From Symbiodinium sp. CCMP2592 (lineage: Eukaryota; Sar; Dinophyceae; Suessiales; Symbiodiniaceae), in the NCBI GenBank assembly GCA_905221615.1, contig CAJNDT010000313.1, forward strand, positions 1,178,001-1,242,000: DNA of 64,000 nt, read 5' to 3'. A program made the translations under genes and the position numbers. Each line of letters begins with the position of its first letter. Position 1 is the first letter of the stretch. Shown here in pieces: positions 29,678 to 39,447 of the stretch. The notes beneath the pieces were generated by a model. That model made no database searches and was not told the DNA's origin. It worked only from the letters and a program-made list of their open reading frames with translations.

Positions 29678-31072
29678 TTGATGGCTGTGGAGGCAGCCGT
29701 GGAGGCAGGAGCTGGTGATCTGGACTACCTGCAGGGATGGCGAGCAGCCGACGCGATCGAGGGTTACACCAAGCTCTTCTTCAACCACGGTGGCACATGT
29801 GCTCAAGCATTTATCGTTCGTGCCGTGGCTTCGGGATTCATGCTGTGCGTGCCCGCCGGGACCTTCTCCGAAGAGGAGTTGCAAGGATTCCAGGCCGAAG
29901 GGTATCCGGGGCTCTTTGGGCCTCATTTCAACACTTCAGTGCCTGCGGTGTCGGTGTCCGGGCGCGAGCTCAAGAAGATCATCCCTTGCTTGTTCATCGA
30001 CGTGGCGGCAGAGGGCATCGGGCGGCTTCAAGTGGATCCCTTCCCCGACCTCGAGCTCAAAGTGTTTGGCACCCAAAGGCTGCAAAGTGTGTGGCCACAT
30101 CGAGTCCGGGTCTTGGAGGCCCTCTCCAGCTTTCTGGACGGGAACGTTGCGGACCTTCCCGACCGCTTGGACGCCTACTTCACCTGCGAGACCGAGGGCG
30201 AGGCTTTTCCTTTAGTGGCTCCAGCAGCGGCAGAGGTGGTCCAGAACGATGTGTTGCAGCAGCTTCTGATGCATGCCACCACTCAGCCCGAAGCTTTGGC
30301 AGGCCTCAACGCTCGACTTCAGTCTTTGGAGAAGCCCGCTGCCCCCGCCCCAGCGGCAGCCGCCGCTCCGGCGGGCGGTGGTTTCCTTCAGTGGGCGCCT
30401 CAACTGTTCAACGAGGGGGCGCAAGCTCAGCTTCAGCAGGATCAGGTTCAGCGGCTGCTCCACTTAGCGGGGAAGCGGCCCAACTCTACTTGGGCGCGGC
30501 GCCCAAGGTGGCTCCTGCTCCGGACGAGGACGCCGAGGAGGCCGTCGACGACGAGGTTGCCGAGGGCGAGGGCGGTGCTCTTCCCAGCAGACAAAGCTCC
30601 TGGCGGCTCTGGTGGCCAGCTCAACCAAGAAAGCTTCGGATCCCTCTCCATCCTCGGAGGCTCTTCGGCAGACGAGGAGACCAAGGTGCCCGGGATTCGA
30701 GGCATGGCTGCCCGGCAGCTGCTCAAGGACCAGATCCAGAAGGACCCGCTGAAAGTTTACCACAAGGTGTGCGAGAGGCTAGCTCAGGCCAGACGGAAGA
30801 GCAGCACCTCGGCCTTGGAGCCGAGGGACATGTTCTACCATTTTCAGGATGTGGTGCCCCTCGGCCATTACAAGACCCTCACCTACTTCGCGTTCCTCCT
30901 TTGCGACGCCTGGGAGGCCATGGAGCAGGGGAGATCCGAGGAGGTCATGAGCTTGATATGCCTGGGCTTGGTCTTTGCAGCCGGTACCGCCGGGAAACAC
31001 GAGCACCACGACACCGCCTGGACCCGGGAGCCGAAGGGAGGCCGTGGAGGAAAACGCGGCCAGAAGGGGTGA
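29678..31072 (+). CDS. Gag-like ORF of the YR element
   Basis: A 464-residue frame. The N-terminal part (GTCAQAFIVRAVASGFMLCV, FPDLELKVFGTQRLQSVWPH) is followed by an Ala/Pro-rich hinge, then FYHFQDVVPLGHYKTLTYFA and a basic tail (GGRGGKRGQKG). In the hinge, between about 30470 and 30600, another frame is more natural (KVAPAPDEDAEEAVDDEVAE), so two compensating indels probably occurred. No zinc finger is visible. The role is inferred from position before RT. Confidence 0.5.
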   Translation: MMAVEAAVEAGAGDLDYLQGWRAADAIEGYTKLFFNHGGTCAQAFIVRAVASGFMLCVPAGTFSEEELQGFQAEGYPGLFGPHFNTSVPAVSVSGRELKKIIPCLFIDVAAEGIGRLQVDPFPDLELKVFGTQRLQSVWPHRVRVLEALSSFLDGNVADLPDRLDAYFTCETEGEAFPLVAPAAAEVVQNDVLQQLLMHATTQPEALAGLNARLQSLEKPAAPAPAAAAAPAGGGFLQWAPQLFNEGAQAQLQQDQVQRLLHLAGKRPNSTWARRPRWLLLRTRTPRRPSTTRLPRARAVLFPADKAPGGSGGQLNQESFGSLSILGGSSADEETKVPGIRGMAARQLLKDQIQKDPLKVYHKVCERLAQARRKSSTSALEPRDMFYHFQDVVPLGHYKTLTYFAFLLCDAWEAMEQGRSEEVMSLICLGLVFAAGTAGKHEHHDTAWTREPKGGRGGKRGQKG

Positions 31073-31199
31073 GATCCTCCCGAGGCGGCGGCTTGAGCCG
31101 CTCTTCTTGGTTCCTGCCCGATATTTTTCCAGCAGGCTTGGATGATGTCTTCAGCGCTTCTCGACTTTGTGTATGCGTTTCGCAGAACTTGCTGAAGGT

Positions 31200-32535
31200 A
31201 CGTACTCGCTTGTCTTCTTTTATTCAATCTTCTTGTTCGAATTCGCAACCCGTTTCGGGCGCTGCCTCGCAGAGCCCCGATATTTGGCCTTGTCAGCTAC
31301 CGCCACCCTTGCCCGTCCCTAGGACCAAGCTCGGTGGCCGGCGCTTGGCGCGATGGCATCGCAGGCACTTCATCAGGCACGTTACTCGCCACATCGTTGC
31401 AGCGAATAACTGGTTGGTGTTGGGCAAACCTGCGTCGCCACCCGCAGCCTTGCCGCCTTTGAGCTCTTCCCAACATGCTATGCTTGGCAGGTTGGAGGCA
31501 ATGGCCTCTACATGGATCCGCTTGGGGTCCGGCCCCAAACGCGGTCTGGATCGGTCCGTTCAGAAGTTCGACAGTGTTCTCTTGCAACTCGAAGAATTGC
31601 AGCGTATGAGCACCAAATTATTCTCTCAGATGCAGCCTTATTCGAAGCCCGGCCGAGGTGGTACAGCAGCTGCCGCCTGTGAGCCGGAGACCGCTTTTTC
31701 TACCAACGTGACAAAGGCCAAGCTCGCAACAGTCAGTAAGCCCGTCGACCCTTCCCGGCTCTCCTTTGAAGAGGCCCCTAGGTTCCAGGCCGAGAAGTTC
31801 CTCGTGGACCCTTTGTTGCGAGCTGGTTTTAAAGACCCTCGGGTTTTCCGTCGGCATGCAAGCGAGTGGCCTCGACCGAAGGTTGCCCGGGTACAAGCTC
31901 CCTTAGACAAGCAGCTTCAACTTTACAAGAAATGGGATGATGTCGAGTGCTTACATTTGGTTCCGGCCTCTTCTTCGGAGTATCGCTATCGTTGTGGCTT
32001 GTTCAGCGTCTATAAGAGCGACACCCTTGACAGGCAGATCCTGAACCCTATACCCGAAAACTCTCGTTCATTTTCGGTATCAGAGGCAGCCTTTTCGCTG
32101 GCCCATTCGTGCTTGCTGTGTGGTATATACATTCCGCCAAACCAGAACCTGGTGATCAACTCAGATGACTTGAAGGATTTCTATCATGGGTTTATGGTTA
32201 CAGACCAACATGCTTCTCGAAATCATTTACATGGTGTCTTCCGAGGCTCTGACTTCACAGGATGGCGATGCTATAAGCCAGAATTGCACGATGTCCCGGT
32301 CGTCGGGTGCTTCCGCACACTTGCGATGGGCACAAACTTTGCAGTAGAGGTCGCGCAGCATGCACATGCTAATCTTCTTCAGCGCGCAGGGTGTTTAGCT
32401 GGTCACGAAAGAGTTGCCTATAAGCATGTTCTACCGCGTGGACCGGGTTACGATCTGTTGTGTATCGATGACCACGTTTACCTCTTATTGGTTCATCGTG
32501 GTGCAGCAGGAAAGGCTCCTTCTCCTAGGTCCTAG
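31200..32535 (+). CDS. Reverse transcriptase of the YR element
   Basis: The frame contains RYRCGLFSVYKSDTLDRQIL, INSDDLKDFYHGFMVT (RT motif with catalytic Asp), AMGTNFAVEVAQHAHANLL and GYDLLCIDDHVYLLLV, whose IDD is the YxDD-equivalent. Upstream residues (from about 31200) are a Pro/Ser-rich linker and a helical region. It ends at 32535, where a frameshift leads to the thumb and RNase H in the next frame. Confidence 0.75.
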
Positions 32536-34177
32536 CCGCAAGGATGCTCGTTTACTGCACTCTGCTGCCTTAGCATATGTTGCTGCTGGATTGCGTGCCT
32601 CCCCAAAGAAGGCGATACGGAATTCTTATTCAAGCATAGTGCTAGGAGGCGAGCTCGACGGCATCCGGGGTGACATTGCTTCGCCGAGGCTTAAGACGGC
32701 GACACTATGTGCCCTCACCATGCAATTGATCGTTCTGGGTCATAGCACGCCTCAGCTGTTACAATGTATCCTGGGTTCGTGGATTTTTGTGCTGATGTTC
32801 AGGCGACCAGCCATGTGTATCATGACACAGGTTTTTCATGAGGGCACTGGTTGTCGCGAAAGTGAAGTCTTTCGGCTTTCTTCGGCGGCTCGGCAAGAAC
32901 TCCTGCTGCTAGTGGTTTTGGCTCCTTGTTTCCAAACTGATCTTCGCGCAAGGCCTTTGGAGACTTTGTATTGTACTGATGCATCTCCATTTGCAGCAGG
33001 AGTTTGTGCCGCCGAGATTACGGCATCGGCCAGCTTGGAGTTGCTTAGGCATGCTGACCATAGAGGTTTCCACACAGTGCTTCAGCCCAAGCTTTCTGCT
33101 TATCTGGCTACCTTTGAAACCCCAGACTTTGAAGCCGATCAGCCTCACAGCATTCCCGCGCAGCTCAACGAGGGGTTCTTGTTCGACCTGCTTGAGGTGT
33201 TCCGTGGGAAGGGCCAGGGCCAGCTTAGCAGTATGGGTCATGAGCTAGGACTCCGTGTTCACCCAGGCTTTGACATTGCGGATGGTCCCCACGGAGACAT
33301 CATGCAGCAGCAGACCATGCAGCACATTGTCGGATTGATAGCCCGGCGCGTCGTCGCTTACATTCATGTATCTCCCTACTGCACTTCGTTTGGTACCATG
33401 GTTCGGCCTCGGGTGCGATCCAAGGATCAACCTTGGGGTTTTAGTACTGACGATCAGCGGTTGTATCAGGGAAACAGAATTGCGACGCGCACCGGCTTCA
33501 TTCTGCATCTTTGCGCGACTTATGGGCTGCTTTGTTCCTGCGAGCAGCCACGAGGGTCTGTCATGTTTCGTTTGGATTGCTTCAAGAAGCTTAGAGCTCG
33601 GGGCTTTGTCGAGGTGGACTTTTGCTGTTGCACTTACGGCTCACCTTTCATGACGCCTCTTCGGTGGCTCGCCAACAACACTGATCTACTCAAGATGCGA
33701 GGCACGTGCTCTTGCCCCTTGAAGGACAAACATTTGCGTTTGGGGCCCACCTTCACGCGTGACAGCACTGATCAGTTTCAGCGTTTTTGCAGGCCAAGCA
33801 GTCTAGAAGTTTTTGGCCGTGACCCCAAGCCCGGTGAAGCCTTGAGCAAGTTTTCGGGCACATACCCTTTGGCAGCTGTGAGACATGTTCTAGAGTTACA
33901 ACTTCCCGCCATCAACGATCTGAAAACTCGCGCAGTCTCGTTGAGTCGGCCTGCTCATCAGCCTCCTCGATGGATTGCCGATTTGGGGCATTGCTTGGAG
34001 TGGAAGACCATAATCCAGTACCGTTTCAGGCAGCTGAATCATATCAACGTGAACGAGGAACTCAGCTACCGCAGCCTTGTGAAGCTCTTAGCTAAAACAC
34101 AAGCTCAGAGTCGCTTCGGGGTTTTGGATGGACAGCCGTGTGACCATCGGTTGCAACGCAAAGGGCCGGTCAAGTAG
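32500..34177 (+). CDS. RT thumb, RNase H and methyltransferase-like region of the YR element
   Basis: The frame continues RT (LHSAALAYVAAGLRASPKKA), then LYCTDASPFAAGVC, an RNase H first-Asp motif. Farther on, LLEVFRGKGQGQ, VAYIHVSPYCTSFGTMVRPR and LLCSCEQPRGSVMF give motif I-, IV- and VI-like elements of a cytosine-methyltransferase-like fold in that order. NEELSYRSLVKLLAKTQ follows. It stops at 34177, but sense continues in the next frame from about 34130. The methyltransferase-like reading is by motif order only, and the catalytic Cys is in SPYC. Confidence 0.55.
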
Positions 34178-34496
34178 CGCCACTATGAACCATTACATGT
34201 GCAGCTGCCTCCCGTACATTCTAGGTGGCGGTTTGTTTCCAGCTTTGTTTCATATTGGCACGCATGACAATGTTGCTGATGATCCTTCACGCTTGAAAGC
34301 TTTGCGAAAGCTCGGCGGTACCCGGCCGCTCTGGCTGGAAAGGTTACTGCTGGGCGATTATAGGCACTTCGACCTGGTGCGACGAGCTGACGACTGCTTA
34401 GGCACGACTGGAAGGTGGGCTCGTTTGATCGTGCTCACATTAATCTGCGATTGGGATGCCAAGGCGCCGCCAGGACTTTCTGGTTGCCCGATCTGA
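34128..34496 (+). pseudogene. Second RNase H-like tail
   Basis: DSRVTIGCNAKGRSSS and GTHDNVADDPSRLKALRKL. The 'HNxADxPSR'-type ending is common at the C-terminus of DIRS-type RNase H domains. It is in a different frame from its neighbours on both sides, so frameshifts lie near 34130 and 34460. Confidence 0.5.
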
Positions 34497-35451
34497 GATT
34501 AATCTGGATGCCACTGGGGGCCTTAGCACTTTTGTGGCCCAGCGCCGTGACAAGCTCTTTTCAGACTTCAGCGTTTGGGCCGAAGGGCAGTTGGAGTGTA
34601 CTTTTTGCCAGCTTTGTGGTTCGGGGCTCCTGCTTAGCACTGCTTTGGTTGCGTACGGCAAGCACCTCTTCTACTCGGGGTCCCCAAAGTACATCTTTTC
34701 TGAGACAATCAACAGTTGCACTGATCGCTTCAAGCACTTCCGCAGCTTCTTCGCGAGTGCATGGGGTGTGCTGTCCCGCTGGGAGGAAGAGGAACCGCAG
34801 GAGCGCTCCATGATTATACCAGAGGCCGTGTACAAGGCTGCAATTTCAGTGGCTCTGCTTTGGGGATGGCCCTTCTTCGTTGCCGCTTTACTTCTGGGTT
34901 TTCACGGGTTGCTTCGCCCAGGCGAGTTTCTCAAGCTTCGGAGGAGGGATCTCATTCTTCCTTCTGATCTCCTCACCAGCACGCCCATAGCGTATGTCCG
35001 CATTTTGGGCGCCAAAACAAAGCGGTTTCTGCAGCGCCAGCATGCCAAGATCTCCGACGTCCTCGCTGTTCAGTTTCTTTCAGCCTTGTACGGGGCAGTG
35101 CCGCTTTCTGAGCCTCTGTTCAGCTGTTCACCTAACGTTTGTCGACGGCGCTGGGATTGTCTGTTTCAACACCTCGGCGTTCCTACTGGTGACAACGACC
35201 GCGGCATTACTCCCAAGTGCCTTAGGGGTTCAGGCGCCACTTGGCTTTATCAGATGACTGAGGATATCGGACGGATTCAATGGCGTGGCAGATGGCAGCA
35301 GCGGCGCACCCTGGAGCACTACCTTCAGGACGTGGCAGGGCAGCTCTTGCTGACCGACCTGACAGAGAGTCAGCGTTCAGCTGTGCTTGAGCTGGCGCCG
35401 TTCGCGACTTCGCTTCTGAGTCTTTTCGTGTCGAACTTTTCTCGGGCCTAG
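34456..35451 (+). CDS. Tyrosine recombinase (YR integrase)
   Basis: A 331-codon intact frame. LGFHGLLRPGEFLKLRRRDL supplies the first catalytic Arg. GAKTKRFLQRQHAK lies at the beta-hairpin Lys position. PKCLRGSGATWLY carries the second Arg. WRGRWQQRRTLEHYLQD supplies the Trp/His-position residue and the catalytic Tyr (EHY). This matches the R...K...(H/K)xxR...(H/W)...Y order of the family. It ends at 35449-35451, 25 bases before repeat B1. The role is integration of the circular DNA copy by site-specific recombination, by analogy with DIRS/Ngaro elements. Confidence 0.85.
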   Translation: MPRRRQDFLVARSEINLDATGGLSTFVAQRRDKLFSDFSVWAEGQLECTFCQLCGSGLLLSTALVAYGKHLFYSGSPKYIFSETINSCTDRFKHFRSFFASAWGVLSRWEEEEPQERSMIIPEAVYKAAISVALLWGWPFFVAALLLGFHGLLRPGEFLKLRRRDLILPSDLLTSTPIAYVRILGAKTKRFLQRQHAKISDVLAVQFLSALYGAVPLSEPLFSCSPNVCRRRWDCLFQHLGVPTGDNDRGITPKCLRGSGATWLYQMTEDIGRIQWRGRWQQRRTLEHYLQDVAGQLLLTDLTESQRSAVLELAPFATSLLSLFVSNFSRA

Positions 35452-35475
35452 TCCCCTCGAAGTACGGAACAAGGT

Positions 35476-35641
35476 TGGAGCAGTGAGGCATCCGAAAAAT
35501 TCGGCTGCTCATTGAACTCTTTAGGCTCCTGGGAGCCTTACTTTTCGAAGCCCTGTACATTCGCTTCTGTCGTTCCAAGCTTCCAGGCGATGCACACGGG
35601 AGATTACGTCCAGCTGCGAAAAAAGTGAGCGAGCCATCCAT
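35476..35641 (+). repeat. Split direct repeat B1 (166 bp)
   Basis: Repeated at 35712-35877. Starts TGGAGCAGTGAGGCATCCG and ends GAGCGAGCCATCCAT; directly abuts A2. Confidence 0.92.
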
Positions 35642-35691
35642 GTGCTCTCATGGATTGCGACCGAAACGCTCGCTGCTGCAGCTTTTCTGGG
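35640..35691 (+). repeat. Split direct repeat A2 (52 bp)
   Basis: Second copy of A1 (28777-28828), lying between B1 and B2. Confidence 0.92.
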
Positions 35692-35711
35692 ACCTCCCTT
35701 GCCCGCCCGCA

Positions 35712-35877
35712 TGGAGCAGTGAGGCATCCGAAAAATTCGGCTGCTCATTGAACTCTTTAGGCTCCTGGGAGCCTTACTTTTCGAAGCCCTGTACATTCGC
35801 TTCTGTCGTTCCAAGCTTCCAGGCGATGCACACGGGAGATTACGTCCAGCTGCGAAAAAAGTGAGCGAGCCATCCAT
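35712..35877 (+). repeat. Split direct repeat B2 (166 bp)
   Basis: Second copy of B1; forms the right end of the element. After 35877 the minus-strand host-type coding sequence resumes. Confidence 0.92.
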
Positions 35878-36796
35878 ATCTTTGGCTGCTGCAGCATTCT
35901 GCACCTGCAGCTGGAGATTCTCCATCTTCCTGCGGAAGGCAGGCTGGCTTCTTGATGGCTGCAGCTGGCTTCTTTTTGCTAGCTGCTTTTGCTTTTCCTT
36001 TAGGAGATGCTTTGGCTGCAGCTGCTTTGTCCAGCATAAGGTTCGGGATCTCGCTCACGATCTGATGCCCATCGGACCACACTGCCACAGCAAAACCAGA
36101 AGGCCCCTTGCCTTGTGCATCTTGGCAGCCTCTCGGCTGTCACCTGCAATTCGCAGCACCGTTGGTACTGACAAATCTGTGTGGAAAAAGCTGGCGGCCG
36201 ATGCAGCCTGCTGGTATAGCTTGCTGATTTGGCCTGTAGGCAGAGGCCTTGGCCCATCTCTCGTATGGCTTGATGCAGGTTCTGCAGCCTCTGCCCGCTC
36301 CTTCTTAACTGTTGCACCTGCATCCGAAGAGGACACAGAGACGTGAACCTCAAGTTTCCTTGTCGATGCCTTTTGGCATGTCGGGCGACCGGGCAGAGCC
36401 TGAGCTTGCCCTCTTGGACCCCTGCTTGCTCTCTGGTAAACCGAGCAAGTCCTTGATGAAGAAGCACATGTCCTGAATGCTGTCGGCCAGCCTTCCTCCT
36501 GTGGACATGTTGCGAGTCTTCGTGAAGAGAGTCTTGTAAACTTCGTGAAGATGATTCGCAAACGTCTTTAGCTCCAAGCTTGGTGCCCCTGGCCACACCA
36601 AGCTCATTGATTCACGCATGACAGCTGCAGTCGGCCGAGTAGTGATGCCCAAAATCTCCTTCATGAGCACATGATGCTTCTTGCAAAAAGCATCCAAAGA
36701 CAAGAGGGCATCTCCAGCTTCCACAGCTTGGAGATTTCCTCTGAAAGTCTTCATGAGATCTTTCCCGCTGGCGCCATTGGACCTCCGACTCGACAT
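35878..36796 (-). pseudogene. 5' part of gene interrupted by the YR element
   Basis: From 36796 on the minus strand: SSRRSNGASGKDLMKTFRGN, KTFANHLHEVYKTLFTK and SIQDMCFFIKDLLGLPESK. A GA-AG intron (about 36310-36350, AAG|GAAACTTG ... GATGCAG|G) leads to TVKKERAEAAEPAS and FFHTDLSVPTVLRIAGDSRE. Near 36105 a shift of frame, possibly a 5-base AAGGC duplication, leads to GFAVAVWSDGHQIVSEIPNL and a Lys/Ala-rich tail that runs into the element boundary. The 28440-28776 segment is its likely continuation. No known domain. Confidence 0.45.
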
Positions 36797-37130
36797 TGCT
36801 GCTTACAAAAAACAGACTTCAAACACTCGAGCAAAAAAAAAAACGCAGATCCGGCAATATCGATCATGCCAATATTCCTTCGAATGCTGCTTCTTGCAAC
36901 TGCACTGCCTGCAGCATGCATGCATGCCGAATGTCGCCGCGATCCAGATCATGCATGCAGGAGAGACATGCTATATGCCCTCCTGAAAAAAAAAAACAAA
37001 TTTAATATAAAGATATATACATCGATATATATAGAGATATAATAAGCGTTTTATGGAAAACTGTCAGCCTTAATTAAAGCTGATTATATCAGCTCTAAAT
37101 AAAGCTTTAACTCTTATCCTATAATTCTTA
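36797..37130. other. AT-rich intergenic, border of second GCTA block
   Basis: Contains ATATAT runs near 37010-37040 and CTGTCAGCCTTAATTAA at 37061-37077, the exact reverse complement of 9438-9454. Words such as AAAGCTTTAA also recur. No gene. Confidence 0.55.
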
Positions 37131-37600
37131 ACGAGGGGCTAGAGGACGCATGGGGATCCCGCTAAGCTACCTCTTCCTCGCAAGCCAGGCTACCCACGAT
37201 GATCCGCGTTCTCTGCGGGTGGCTAGCGGACCGCCTGGAGTCGGGAGGTCGCCTTCAGAAGCCGGCCTCGGTACTGGATGGTGCTGCACCACTCTCCTTC
37301 TACACCGACGCTAAAGCAGAGAATGGAAGAGCGTGGATCGGAGGTTTCCTGGAACTAGTAGACGGTTGCCATGGCCCCTGGTTCTCGCTAGAAGTGAAGA
37401 AGGAATGGGCCCCCTTGGCCTTTGCTAAGGGGGGCCCGAACAAGGTCATCGCTGCGCTAGAGCTACTGGCCACCCTGGTCGGTGTGAAACTCTGGGTCCC
37501 GGAAGGGGATGCTAAGAAGACCTCCAAGGTCGCTATCCGCGGGTACACCGACAACCAGACCGAGTTTGCTTTGTCCGCGGGTAGCTTACTATCCTGAGGC
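37131..37600 (+). mobile_element. Second GCTA-saturated retroelement fragment
   Basis: About 13 GCTA words in 470 bases on the plus strand, the same density as 4550-9257. The pattern begins at about 37139 and ceases at about 37590, exactly where a Copia fragment starts. It contains an RNase H reading frame. Confidence 0.6.
37199..37597 (+). CDS. Retroelement RNase H fragment
   Basis: PLSFYTDAKAENGRAWIGGF supplies the first Asp, KVIAALELLATLVGVKLWVP the Glu and AIRGYTDNQTEFAL the second Asp of the RNase H D-E-D triad. The frame is open from 37199, but the start is not established and the domain is truncated at 37597 by the junction with a Copia fragment. As in the first GCTA block, Leu CTA after G and Ala GCT before A produce the GCTA words. 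Confidence 0.6.
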   Translation: MIRVLCGWLADRLESGGRLQKPASVLDGAAPLSFYTDAKAENGRAWIGGFLELVDGCHGPWFSLEVKKEWAPLAFAKGGPNKVIAALELLATLVGVKLWVPEGDAKKTSKVAIRGYTDNQTEFALSAGSLLS

Positions 37601-39447
37601 ATTCTACAAGGTGCTGCTCATGTCGCTGTTCCCTTTTGCCGAAGCGTTTCAAACGCCTGCGCTCCCGTGTGTTCCTTCCTTGCTGCAACTCCATCGTGAA
37701 AAGGATTCTAAGCCCAAAGTTCCTCTTGATGTTCTTATGCACGAGTCTGGGATGAAAGAGGTTAAGCTTCCGGGTTTAGTTCACCGTCTTCTCGATAGGA
37801 AAGAATGGTCGGGGCAACCAGGAGCATATGAGGCGATTAAGAAAGAAAAGGACGGCCTTGTCAGTGTTGGAACTTGGCTTGAAGAGGAGATAGTTTCGAA
37901 AAAGGATGTTCTTATGGGCTACTAGGACTTCTAATGTGATCCATTTCGGAAATTTGATGGTCACTTTATCCGTGAAAGGGTCTGAGCTGAGTCCAGATCA
38001 GTGGCGACTCAAAGCAAGAATCGTCTTTCGAGGTGATGACATCCGGGACCAATCTGGCATGTCTGCTGTCTTTGAGGAACTATTCGCGTCATCTCCATCC
38101 TCTTTAGAAGGATTGAACACAGCACTGGTTTTTGGTTTGCTGGAGTCACACGGAGTGACAACCAGCGACGCAGTTCGAGCCTATACCCAGGCTAAGCTCA
38201 AAATCAAGCACCGCACATGCGTCCTTCTACCTCCCGAGGTAGTCCCACCTGACAAGAAGCATATCTTCCAACCCTGTGCGCCCCTCCACAAAGCGCTTTA
38301 TGGGCATCCAGAAAGTTCCGCCTACTGGCAGCAGCATCTTCACGAGATACTGTTGAAGCTAGGTGGGGTGGAGTTCCTAAATCTCCCTTCGGTTTACTTC
38401 TTCAAGTCCCTAGGATTAGTCTTATGCGTCTATGTAGACGATTTGACGCTGTCTGGACGGCGTTCGCTGCACGATGGCTTTTGGTGCTCCCTCTCGAAGG
38501 AGGTCGAGCTCGAGCCGTGTGCAGCCCTGTCCAGGGTCCTTGGATTATGCCACAGATTCGTTAGCTGGCAAGAAAAGAAAGCACTAGCACTTGAATCCGC
38601 GGATTTCGCGAAACAGTGCGTCCAATTGTACGAGACAGTGTGTTCGCTAACGGTTACACCCCAGCTTACTCGCCATCTCGACATCAGCACCCTACCTGCA
38701 GCGGACGACGATTGCCGCGGGCAACTCACCGAAGCCGCAGCAAGAATCTTGATGAAGGTGTTCTGGCTGGCAAGGTTAAGTCGTCCTGACTTGATCGTTG
38801 CAGTCACAACACTAGCTTCACACGTCTGCAGCTGGTCTAAGAATGATGACCGTCGGGTTCACCGACTGATCGGTTACATTCTGCATTCTGTGGATTACGC
38901 AATGATCTTGTGTATCAATGATCCTCCTTCCGAGTTGCCATTGTCCCTGTATTGTGACTCGGAATTTGCTGGTTGCATAGATACCTCCCGTTCCACGAGC
39001 GGTTATGTCTTCGCAGTTGAAGGCCCCTCCAGCTTTGCCTTGTTGTCGTGGTCGAGCAAGCGCCAGAAGGTTGTGTCACGGTCTAGTACCGAGGCCGAGT
39101 TTGTCTCGTTGAGCGGGGCTCTCTTTTCTGACGCTGTTCCGATGCTAGAAGTATGGGAGTCCTTGATCCCAGAAATCAAGCTCCACGTCTATGAGGATAA
39201 CCAGGCATGCATCGCCATTGTCCGTAAAGGATTTTCGGCCAAGCTCCGGCATCTGGCCAAAACTCACCGTGTTAACGTAGCCGCTAATTGCGAACTCGTT
39301 AACCTCAACCCAAACATCTTGCTTTCTTACATCAACACGGACAGTCAGAGAGGCGACCCTCTAACGAAGATCCTACCTCTGCAAAAATGGGCACGGGCTC
39401 TCGAACTCCTTTCGATCGCCACCATTCGTCTTCCCGACGTGGATTGA
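37601..39447 (+). pseudogene. 5'-truncated Copia element: reverse transcriptase and RNase H
   Basis: The first frame (to about 37920) has GAYEAIKKEKDGLVSVGTWL, the start of Copia RT. A frameshift at about 37910 leads to a long frame (to 39447) with QWRLKARIVFRGDDIRDQSG, LCVYVDDLTLSGR (catalytic YVDD) and LARLSRPDLIVAVTTLASH. RNase H follows with LPLSLYCDSEFAGCIDTSRS, VVSRSSTEAEFVSLSG, HVYEDNQACIAI and DSQRGDPLTKILP, an intact D-E-D set. Gag, protease and integrase are absent: the element begins abruptly at the GCTA-block boundary. It differs clearly in sequence from the Copia element at 17877-26188. Confidence 0.85.

Larger units (their letters stand above)
28777..35877 (+). mobile_element. 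Tyrosine-recombinase (DIRS/PAT-like) retroelement with split direct repeats
   Basis: A 52-bp sequence A occurs at the left end (28777-28828) and again at 35640-35691. A 166-bp sequence B occurs at 35476-35641 and 35712-35877, flanking the second A. This A1-ORFs-B1-A2-B2 layout is the split-direct-repeat structure of PAT/Ngaro-type YR retrotransposons. Between them lie, in order, gag-like ORFs, a reverse transcriptase, RNase H, a methyltransferase-like region and a tyrosine recombinase, all on the plus strand. No target duplication is expected for this class and none is seen. Several frameshifts separate the domains, but the recombinase frame is intact. Confidence 0.88.
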
